In this document: piece after piece, positions 1 to 5,232 of the stretch
Position numbering within the stretch: the first letter of the stretch is position 1
Layout of the letters: each line of letters opens with the position of its first letter
Source: an uncultured Ruminococcus sp.
Lineage (GTDB): Bacteria > Bacillota > Clostridia > Oscillospirales > Ruminococcaceae
Direction of reading: 5' to 3'
DNA: 6,635 nucleotides
NCBI GenBank assembly: GCA_910577575.1
Contig: CAJTOG010000081.1
Coordinates: forward strand, 1-6,635
Program-made: the position numbers and the translations under genes
The notes under the pieces: generated by a model
Told to the model about the DNA's origin: nothing
Database searches by the model: none
The model's input: only the letters and a program-made list of their open reading frames with translations

Positions 1-425
1 AAATCCTCAAGCCATACACGCTTATAGGGTTTGTTGCATTTGCATACATCGCAGACGTATGTGAATATCAGTTCTCCCTCTCTGTCAGGGTCAGTAGCAT
101 TGATTATCCAGTCCGCCTTGTCAAAAAAACTCTTTACAAGTTTGAGACATTTAACTGTCTGAACTTTCGGAGCAGCTCTGAATGTTTCGGGAATACAAGG
201 GAATATGTCCAAATCCCATTTGCTGAATTTTTCATCATACGACTTTGCGGGAACAAGCTGTGCCAGGTGTCCTACACCGTGACATAATACCGCTTTTTCG
301 CCTTTGAACACAAACTCATAGTAGCCGACTGTCGGTTCATCTTTAAGTGCAATTCTTTTTCCTGCACCGAGTGCATGTGCAATCTCTTTTGCAAGACTGC
401 TCTTTTCTGCATAAATTACAACCAT
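1..425 (-). CDS. topB: DNA topoisomerase III (TopB), N-terminal TOPRIM part, cut by the window edge
   Basis: Type IA topoisomerases cut and rejoin one DNA strand through a tyrosine. Topoisomerase III copies are common on conjugative elements, where they are thought to act on transferring or replicating DNA. The visible 141 residues begin MVVIYAEKSSLAKEIA, the usual TOPRIM opening, which carries the conserved Glu (E7) in the AEK motif; most relatives have AEKPS and here it is AEKSS. GHL follows at residues 52-54 and DPDREGE at 112-118, giving the metal-binding acidic residues D112 and D114. The catalytic tyrosine and the rest of the protein, normally roughly 600-700 residues, lie outside the window. 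The ATG at 425-423 is supported by AGGAGG at 439-434, 8 nt upstream. The gene follows the leucine-rich-repeat gene after a 42-bp gap that holds its own promoter. Family assignment is firm; calling it element-borne rather than a housekeeping copy rests on the neighbouring transfer genes. Confidence 0.93.
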   Translation of the reverse strand, partial: MVVIYAEKSSLAKEIAHALGAGKRIALKDEPTVGYYEFVFKGEKAVLCHGVGHLAQLVPAKSYDEKFSKWDLDIFPCIPETFRAAPKVQTVKCLKLVKSFFDKADWIINATDPDREGELIFTYVCDVCKCNKPYKRVWLED

Positions 426-444
426 TATTTTTTCCTCCTGTTTT

Positions 445-479
445 GTGCTATTATAGCACGATTTATTTTAATGTATCAT
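445..479 (-). promoter_or_regulatory. Putative topB promoter with a palindromic -10 region
   Basis: Read on the minus strand, a perfect TATAAT (455-450) is preceded by TG one base upstream (extended -10) and, 18 bp further upstream, by ATGATA (479-474), which matches 4 of 6 bases of TTGACA. The -10 box sits in a perfect inverted repeat, GTGCTA-TAA-TAGCAC (459-445). Transcription would start near 443, leaving a leader of about 18 nt that contains the AGGAGG site of topB. The -35 lies in the last codons of the upstream gene. The palindrome could be an operator that blocks RNA polymerase; that is inference. Confidence 0.6.
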
Positions 480-860
480 AAGCATTGTGGAATCAAAAGC
501 ACTTCTGCCGATTCTTCGTACTGATTCAGGAATGTCAATTACAGGTAATCTTTTACATCCTTTAAAAGCATAGTCGCCAATTGTTGTCACATTGTCAGGA
601 ATTTCAATACTCGTTAGACTTCGGCAGCCTGTAAAGGCATAGTGACCGATTGATATAATTTTTTCAGGGAGTGTAATAGTGATTATTTTCTTTTGATTCT
701 TGAATGCTCCGTCGCCTATTACTGTAACAGTATCAGGAACGAGAACATGATTGTCAGTGCCAATATATTTTTTGAGAACATTCTTTTCAATTATAAACTC
801 CTTGTTTTCTGTACTTTCTGTCTGATTATTTTCAGCAGAAACAACATTTTCTTCTGGCAT
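468..860 (-). CDS. BspA-like leucine-rich-repeat (LRR_5) protein, 130 aa, no signal peptide
   Basis: The protein is built from BspA/LRR_5-type 23-residue repeats with the pattern V..IG..AF..C..L..I.IP. Full repeats are at about residues 45-67, 68-90 and 91-113, with a truncated fourth at 114-130. A cap-like lead-in at 22-44 contains NVLKKYIG...VLVPDT, the usual start of such domains. Residues 1-21 are polar and acidic; there is no signal peptide, membrane segment or cell-wall anchor, so it is probably cytoplasmic, unlike the classic surface BspA proteins. These repeats normally form a curved binding surface for protein partners; no enzymatic motif is seen. The start is supported by AAAGGAA about 8 nt upstream of the ATG at 860. 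It stands between the transfer operon and topB, with its own putative promoter and a long leader. Its last repeat breaks off at DSTMLMIH, so it could be a complete small protein or a shortened remnant of a longer one. Family clear, function unknown. Confidence 0.85.
   Translation of the reverse strand: MPEENVVSAENNQTESTENKEFIIEKNVLKKYIGTDNHVLVPDTVTVIGDGAFKNQKKIITITLPEKIISIGHYAFTGCRSLTSIEIPDNVTTIGDYAFKGCKRLPVIDIPESVRRIGRSAFDSTMLMIH
471..728 (-). repeat. Tandem 69-bp (23-codon) leucine-rich-repeat units
   Basis: Three full units and one partial unit of 23 codons lie head to tail within the leucine-rich-repeat gene. They are clear at the protein level (IG..AF recurring every 23 residues) but diverged at the DNA level, so this is an old coding repeat rather than a recent expansion. 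Confidence 0.8.
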
Positions 861-884
861 AATAAAAATTCCTTTCTTTTTTGC

Positions 885-913
885 TTGACTTTGAAGTATT
901 ATTGGTGTATAAT
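885..913 (+). promoter_or_regulatory. Near-consensus sigma-A-type promoter on the plus strand
   Basis: TTGACT (885-890), a 17-bp spacer (891-907) and TATAAT (908-913) match the housekeeping promoter consensus at 11 of 12 positions with optimal spacing. It points away from the leucine-rich-repeat gene, opposite to every protein gene in the window, and would start RNA near A920. No credible plus-strand protein gene follows; an intrinsic terminator does. Confidence 0.7.
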
Positions 914-919
914 AATGTT

Positions 920-993
920 ACAGACTTTTTGTCTGGTGTTTTTTGAGAGAAACAGTCCTGATGATTACAGCAATCGGACTGTTTTTCTTTTTT
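920..993 (+). ncRNA. Putative small antisense RNA of about 74 nt
   Basis: This is predicted from a strong plus-strand promoter (885-913) and an intrinsic terminator (951-993) with nothing coding in between. The predicted RNA would open with a small hairpin (CAGAC 921-925, T5 loop 926-930, GTCTG 931-935), have a single-stranded U-rich stretch (about 936-950), and end in the terminator hairpin. It lies wholly within the predicted leader (about 1018-861) of the minus-strand leucine-rich-repeat gene, so it would be fully complementary to that leader and could alter its translation or stability; it might also act on other targets. I do not recognise it as a known RNA family. The alternative is that promoter and terminator are a chance pairing, or that the hairpin serves minus-strand transcription. 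Confidence 0.5.
951..993 (+). terminator. Intrinsic terminator, plus-strand orientation
   Basis: AACAGTCC (951-958) pairs with GGACTGTT (976-983). A second short stem, GATT (963-966) with AATC (972-975), closes the loop ACAGC above a TGAT bulge. The 3' arm runs into a T-rich tail broken only by one C, to 993. On the minus strand the hairpin is followed by TCTCTC rather than a T run, so it is much weaker as a terminator for the transfer operon. Confidence 0.7.
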
Positions 994-1019
994 GTGCTTA
1001 CATATCAGCTCCAGAAATT

Positions 1020-1053
1020 GTGCTATTATATCACAAAATTATTTTATTCTGAA
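1020..1053 (-). promoter_or_regulatory. Putative promoter of the leucine-rich-repeat gene, with a palindromic -10 like that of topB
   Basis: On the minus strand TATAAT (1030-1025), with TG one base upstream, lies 17 bp downstream of TTCAGA (1053-1048, 4 of 6 to TTGACA). The surrounding 15 bp (1034-1020, GTGATATAATAGCAC) differ by one base from the palindrome at the topB promoter. Transcription would start near 1018 and give a leader of about 158 nt before the ATG at 860. The -35 overlaps the end of the upstream coding region. Confidence 0.55.
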
Positions 1054-2220
1054 TAACCGTCTTTTTGTTTTCGGTTTCGGAGTGACAGTATATTTGCTGA
1101 GAATGTTTCTGTATACCGTAATATTCTCTGTATCAGGTTTAGTCCAGTCGGGACTATCATGAAGTCTGTATGCTATTATTCCTGATTTTATAAGCTGTTT
1201 ATTGTATTTTATGAACTTCGATGAGGTCACACGGGGAAAAAGAAAATTAATGTTTCTGCAAATTTCATCTGAATCGTTGTAAATAAATTTTATCAGTGTA
1301 GATATATCCCATTCTGCTATTGAACTAAGCATTATTTTTACATCACAGTCAATAAAACTCTTTTTTTGTTTGTCTCTGAGATAGCTGAAATCAAATACAA
1401 TAACATTGTAGCAGTCCTTAATTTCGTGGTATTGTTCATATGGATAAACATCAATACCGTGTACACTTAAGCCCTCTTTGGCAGCTAATGTACTGATTTT
1501 ATGAAAAATCGCAAGGTTTTCAAAAGTAATGTTGTCTGCAATAATTACCGCAACATTATTTTTTTGAGACAGCATAACGGCAATTTCCAAAGCTGTATGG
1601 GTACAGCCGTTGTGATGCTGAAGCTGTGCGATACCGATTTTCAATAAATCCAAATTTGAATTTTCAGATGATATATACATCAGTTTTTCAATATCAAATT
1701 GCTTTTTTTCTGTAACGGACGGAAAATCTATATTCAATTCTTCAAATGTATGTTCGGGAGCATTTTCTTCTTTTTCAATTGTTATTTCTGATGTTTCTTC
1801 CAAAAACAGTTCATTTAAAAAGTCCGTTACATCTTCTCTTGTCATGGGATTTTCAATTACTTCAATAACTTTTTTAGCATCATTTTCAGTAACAATATCC
1901 GTAATTCCGTTTTCAAGCAGAAAATCTGTATAAGCAGAAAATGCTGTATTATCTGTTATATTACCATAAACATAGATAATACGCATATTAGGCTTTTTTA
2001 TTCTGAGAAAAGAAATAAAGTCATTGACTTCAATACCGTCTTTTGTCGGAACGTCCCTGTATACCACAAGAATATGCGGATTATGATGTTCAGCAATACG
2101 GCTCATGGTGTTTCCTCTGATAACCATTTCCGCACCGATAAGATTGATATTGGCATTGTCCCTTACTGCTGTTTCAAATCCCTTTCTTACTTTTTTATCA
2201 GCAAGCAATACAATATTCAT
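1039..2220 (-). CDS. TadZ/CpaE-like protein: degenerate receiver plus degenerate MinD/ParA-like domain
   Basis: Residues 1 to about 125 look like a response-regulator receiver fold, with alternating hydrophobic strands (MNIVLLAD, HILVVY, MRIIYVYG). By alignment on P58 and the DG pair at 61-62, the phosphate-accepting Asp is Tyr (Y54). A linker rich in Glu follows (about 126-180). Residues 192 to about 350 resemble a MinD/ParA/TadZ P-loop domain: IGIAQLQHHNGCTHTALEIA sits where the P-loop should be but has no Walker A lysine, and VIVFDFS (273-279) looks like Walker B. The tail is basic (PKPKTKRRLFRIK), perhaps membrane- or nucleic-acid-binding. TadZ/CpaE proteins pair an atypical receiver with such a domain and localise secretion machines to a cell pole; a similar targeting role for this transfer apparatus is inference. 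The gene overlaps its upstream neighbour by ATGA and lacks a strong ribosome binding site, so it is probably translationally coupled. Domain assignment is moderate; real gene, high confidence. Confidence 0.8.
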   Translation of the reverse strand: MNIVLLADKKVRKGFETAVRDNANINLIGAEMVIRGNTMSRIAEHHNPHILVVYRDVPTKDGIEVNDFISFLRIKKPNMRIIYVYGNITDNTAFSAYTDFLLENGITDIVTENDAKKVIEVIENPMTREDVTDFLNELFLEETSEITIEKEENAPEHTFEELNIDFPSVTEKKQFDIEKLMYISSENSNLDLLKIGIAQLQHHNGCTHTALEIAVMLSQKNNVAVIIADNITFENLAIFHKISTLAAKEGLSVHGIDVYPYEQYHEIKDCYNVIVFDFSYLRDKQKKSFIDCDVKIMLSSIAEWDISTLIKFIYNDSDEICRNINFLFPRVTSSKFIKYNKQLIKSGIIAYRLHDSPDWTKPDTENITVYRNILSKYTVTPKPKTKRRLFRIK

Positions 2221-2543
2221 TCAGTTTCACCAAGTCCCTTTTTTAATTTTTTGAGTTCTCCAATAATATATTTTGAATCCAGTCCGTCAAAAGTAGTTTT
2301 ACAATCGGAAAAAAGAATAATGACAAACAGATTATTTCTGACAGTTAAATGTGATACAAGATAGCTGCTGTTCTCTTCACGAAAAACAGTTGTACAGGTG
2401 ATTGAAAGACAACGTTCAAGTGATGTTTTATTGATTGTACTGCCATAAAGTTTGTCGTTATTCTTATAAACCGTAACATTACTGACATTGAACTCCATAT
2501 GAATCTGTTCTGCAAATTGCTTGATAATTCGCTGTTCGTTCAT
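2217..2543 (-). CDS. Small protein of unknown function (108 aa) in the transfer operon
   Basis: I do not recognise this protein. It is mixed alpha/beta in appearance: an amphipathic start (NEQRIIKQFAEQIHMEF), several beta-like stretches (VSNVTVYKN, SITCTTVFRE, SYLVSHLTVR, NLFVIILFSD) and a lysine-rich helical end (KYIIGELKKLKKGL). There is no signal peptide, clear membrane helix or catalytic motif, so it is probably cytoplasmic. It overlaps VirB4 upstream and the TadZ-like gene downstream by ATGA (4 bp each), which argues for a real gene made in fixed proportion with them. AAAGGA lies 6 nt before the ATG at 2543. The tight coupling suggests a partner or adaptor of the TadZ-like protein or of VirB4, but nothing in the sequence proves it. 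Confidence 0.8.
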   Translation of the reverse strand: MNEQRIIKQFAEQIHMEFNVSNVTVYKNNDKLYGSTINKTSLERCLSITCTTVFREENSSYLVSHLTVRNNLFVIILFSDCKTTFDGLDSKYIIGELKKLKKGLGETE

Positions 2544-4930
2544 ATATTGTCCTTTCTGCCGTATTTTTGCTGATATTCCTTGAAATTTGTGCTGATAGTT
2601 TCGTAAATTCTGCCATGAGCAGGAATTATTTTGTCAAATGGAATGATTTTCTTTCCGCATATTATCAACCCTGTACCTTTTTCACCTGTTTTCAGAAACG
2701 CTTCCTGTGATGGTGACAGTTCAAATAAACGTGAAATTTCTTTCAAATTGTCTGATTCCTGCGGAAGAAGTACTTTGAATTTGGCATTTGCAAGCATGGA
2801 ACGTGCTTCGGGTGATGCAAGAACATCAATGATATTTTGAGTAATACCCGTTGCAACACCACCATGTTTTCTGATACGACTGTATACTTTCACGAAAAAT
2901 TTCCCCGATTGCGATGTACCGTTACTGTTTCCGTCATTGAACATTATTGAAAATTCATCACACCACAGCCATGTTCTTACACCACGCTTTTTATTTTCAA
3001 TAACACGCTGCCACACAAATTCAAGTACAATCTGAAGTCCAACAGCTCTGAGCTGTTCACCCATATCGAGAATATCAATGACAAGAAACCTTTTGTTAAT
3101 ATTGATATTTGTCTTGTCCGCAAAATTTCTGAGTGAACCTGTAACATAAAGTTCAAGAATGAGTGCAAGCTGTTTGGCTTCTGATTCATTCTGAGATTTC
3201 AGCAGATTATATAGCGTAGTCAGTGTAGGAAGTTTTTCTTTATCTAAGCCGTTTGTCATCTGAAAATTACGGTATGCTGTATGTATACAGCGGTCAAGAA
3301 TTGATTTTTCCTCAGATGTAAGCGGACTTCCCTTTGCAGTCTCTACAACAGTCATAATAAATTCCGATTTTATCGAAACAGCATCTCTGCCTTCTTCGGT
3401 ATATGAAAGGTCAATATCAAAAATATTGTACTTTGTCGGAGAATTTGGCGAGAGTTTTAAAAATTCACCGTCAAAATTTTCTTTCTGAATTAACGCACCA
3501 TACTCATTATCTGGGTCAATTACGATAATTTCATCATTTGGATATTTGAAAAGCACGTCAGCAAGTTCAAGCTTGACAAATACAGATTTTCCCGAACCCG
3601 AAGGACCGAGAACAAATCCGTTTGAGTTCATTTCTTCAGTTCTGTCAAGTATTATCGCCGAATTTGTTACTTTATTGATACCATAGAAAACACCGCTGTC
3701 ATTAAAGTATGTGCGATATGAGAAAGGGATAAGAATACCTGCTGCATCAGTAAGAAGATAGGTACTCACTGCACTGCCCAAGTGGTTTACTCCAAATGGT
3801 AAAATACTGTTCATGCCTTTTTCCTGCTGTCTTGTAAGGAAATTTATTGTTACCTGATGTTTTGTGGCTTTTGTGCGAATATGTTTTGTCAGTTCCTCTA
3901 AATCATCTTTGTTTTCGGCTGAAAGACTTATAAAAATCGCAACCTCAAAAAGTTCAATATTACTTCCTGAAAGCCTGAGCTGTAAATCCTCAAGTTCTTT
4001 TAACTTGTCGGTAAGTCTGAATGGTACGAAATTACCGCCTTTTTTGTGGTTATCTTCCATACGCTTCTGAATTTGTCCCTGAACATTGAAAATCTCCTGT
4101 CTTACTTTTTCAAGTGCATCGCTTTTGTCAATTCTGATAATGTGTTTTGAGACTGCAATCTTGAAATTGTTATCAAGAAGTTCTGACAAGAAACCGTCAT
4201 CAAGTTCACGGTCATATCTGTGAACATACATTATGCGAGTTAATGAAGCTCCGACTTCAACTTCCTTACCCTTGAATGCAAACATCGACGGAGCAATATA
4301 ATCTTTTAAGCGACCGCCTCTTGCATAAAGATTTGACGGCAGAAGAAATTCAATATCATCAAACGGGTGATAGTATTCATGGACAATTTCAAAGACTTCT
4401 TCAGGCATAAGCTGATGAATCTCAACACCGAGATTATCAAAGTATGTCTGCAATTCTCTGTAGTACTTGAAAAGTACATTTACATTGTCAATCTTAGTCT
4501 GCGGTTTATAAGAAAGTGAAATAAGCATTATTTTATTTGCACAAGCCTGTTCTGATTTCTTTATATTTTCTTCAAGTATTTCGAAGTAATCGTCATAAAA
4601 TTCTCCATATTTTCGTTCTTTCGGAATCATTGCCCTGCGTAATTTATCAGCGTTTATCGCCGAGTTCATTATAAATTCCTGATAGGAAATATCCGCTGGA
4701 AGTGCGTTCAGAAGTTTCTGATAGCCTTCATATGTATCATTCTGCTCTGTCTCACGAAGAAGTGAATAGTCGAGATTTTCAAATGAAAAGATAAGTGTAT
4801 ATCTGTCCTCTCCGACAAGAAAAATACCGTTTTCATAGACTTCCCAGAACGGAATAGTATCCTGAGCAGTTTTCGGTATCTGCATACCTCCTGAAAATAT
4901 TGATTTATTGCTTTTTTTCTGAAATATCAT
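2540..4930 (-). CDS. VirB4-family conjugation ATPase (TraE/ConE type), about 796 aa
   Basis: VirB4 ATPases power assembly of, and transport through, type IV secretion channels at the inner face of the membrane. Numbering from the preferred start: residues 1 to about 400 form the N-terminal half typical of the family, including a charged coiled-coil-like stretch near 270-320. The C-terminal motor domain has Walker A GPSGSGKS (442-449, K448), the family motif VIDPDNEYGAL (470-480), Walker B WLWCDE (654-659, D658 and E659) and ATGITQN (693-699) with the conserved Gln. All key residues are intact and the length is normal for the family. An ATG 24 nt upstream (4954) is in frame but has no ribosome binding site, whereas the ATG at 4930 has AAAAGGAG ending 9 nt before it, so I chose 4930. 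The gene overlaps the PrgI-like gene by 26 bp and the next gene by ATGA. PrgI followed by VirB4 is the standard order in Gram-positive conjugative elements. Confidence 0.95.
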   Translation of the reverse strand: MIFQKKSNKSIFSGGMQIPKTAQDTIPFWEVYENGIFLVGEDRYTLIFSFENLDYSLLRETEQNDTYEGYQKLLNALPADISYQEFIMNSAINADKLRRAMIPKERKYGEFYDDYFEILEENIKKSEQACANKIMLISLSYKPQTKIDNVNVLFKYYRELQTYFDNLGVEIHQLMPEEVFEIVHEYYHPFDDIEFLLPSNLYARGGRLKDYIAPSMFAFKGKEVEVGASLTRIMYVHRYDRELDDGFLSELLDNNFKIAVSKHIIRIDKSDALEKVRQEIFNVQGQIQKRMEDNHKKGGNFVPFRLTDKLKELEDLQLRLSGSNIELFEVAIFISLSAENKDDLEELTKHIRTKATKHQVTINFLTRQQEKGMNSILPFGVNHLGSAVSTYLLTDAAGILIPFSYRTYFNDSGVFYGINKVTNSAIILDRTEEMNSNGFVLGPSGSGKSVFVKLELADVLFKYPNDEIIVIDPDNEYGALIQKENFDGEFLKLSPNSPTKYNIFDIDLSYTEEGRDAVSIKSEFIMTVVETAKGSPLTSEEKSILDRCIHTAYRNFQMTNGLDKEKLPTLTTLYNLLKSQNESEAKQLALILELYVTGSLRNFADKTNININKRFLVIDILDMGEQLRAVGLQIVLEFVWQRVIENKKRGVRTWLWCDEFSIMFNDGNSNGTSQSGKFFVKVYSRIRKHGGVATGITQNIIDVLASPEARSMLANAKFKVLLPQESDNLKEISRLFELSPSQEAFLKTGEKGTGLIICGKKIIPFDKIIPAHGRIYETISTNFKEYQQKYGRKDNI

Positions 4931-5225
4931 TGCTGAATACTCCTTTTGAATCATAGTATCTTACGTCTGCACCTTTGAAAATTTTTATCATGAACTGAAA
5001 TAAATTCTGCCCCTGAATGTTCACACAGCCGAACATTATTACAACAGCGAGAAAAATGAAAATCAGTGTCATTAAAATTTGCATTGGCAGTACATTTTTC
5101 AAAGAAAAGAAAAGTACTATTCCAACTGCCATTGCTGAAATTCCTATTATAATCTGTTTTATGTTCAGTCCGAGGGAATTTGACGATTTTCTGATGATGT
5201 TTTTCGTTATTTTAGCTTTTATCAT
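4905..5225 (-). CDS. PrgI-family (VirB3-like) membrane protein, 106 aa
   Basis: PrgI-type proteins are small inner-membrane parts of Gram-positive conjugation channels, regarded as counterparts of VirB3, and are usually encoded directly before VirB4, as here. The protein has a basic N-terminal segment (residues 1-23, rich in Lys and Arg), two hydrophobic helices at about 24-41 (IIIGISAMAVGIVLFF) and 48-68 (MQILMTLIFIFLAVVIMFG) joined by a very short turn, and a cytoplasmic C-terminal part (VNIQGQNLFQFMIKIFKG, then a polar tail). Size, two-helix hairpin and gene order all fit. The ATG at 5225 has GTGAGGA a few bases upstream, partly within the stop of the preceding gene, which ends 7 bp away. 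Its 3' end overlaps VirB4. Assignment rests on topology and context more than on invariant residues. Confidence 0.8.
   Translation of the reverse strand: MIKAKITKNIIRKSSNSLGLNIKQIIIGISAMAVGIVLFFSLKNVLPMQILMTLIFIFLAVVIMFGCVNIQGQNLFQFMIKIFKGADVRYYDSKGVFSNDISEKKQ
4940..4947 (-). promoter_or_regulatory. Ribosome binding site deciding the VirB4 start
   Basis: AAAAGGAG on the minus strand ends 9 nt before the ATG at 4930-4928. It lies downstream of the longer in-frame ATG at 4954, which has only GACGTAAGATACT in front of it. The site lies inside the 3' end of the PrgI-like gene, so VirB4 translation is probably coupled to it. Confidence 0.7.
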
Positions 5226-5232
5226 AATGTCC

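Noticed and set aside
951..983. Hairpin as terminator of the minus-strand transfer operon
   Set aside because: On the minus strand the stem is followed by TCTCTC and then A residues, not a T run, and a predicted minus-strand promoter lies between the operon end and the hairpin. Partial bidirectional activity cannot be excluded.
693..1052. Plus-strand open reading frame of 119 codons across the leucine-rich-repeat gene and the intergenic gap, including an internal ATG at 915
   Set aside because: It runs antisense through a clear repeat-protein gene, is Phe/Leu/Ile-rich as expected of a shadow frame, and has no binding site. The ATG at 915 lies between the -10 box and the predicted transcription start, and the terminator lies inside the frame.
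2074..2364. Plus-strand frame of 96 codons, and similar plus-strand frames at 2631-2840, 3864-4070, 5017-5292 and 5681-5911
   Set aside because: All lie antisense to well-supported coding regions and show no promoter, binding site or recognisable protein features.
4931..4954. Upstream ATG at 4954 as the start of VirB4
   Set aside because: It has no ribosome binding site, whereas the ATG at 4930 has AAAAGGAG at proper spacing; the longer start would also deepen the overlap with the PrgI-like gene to 50 bp.
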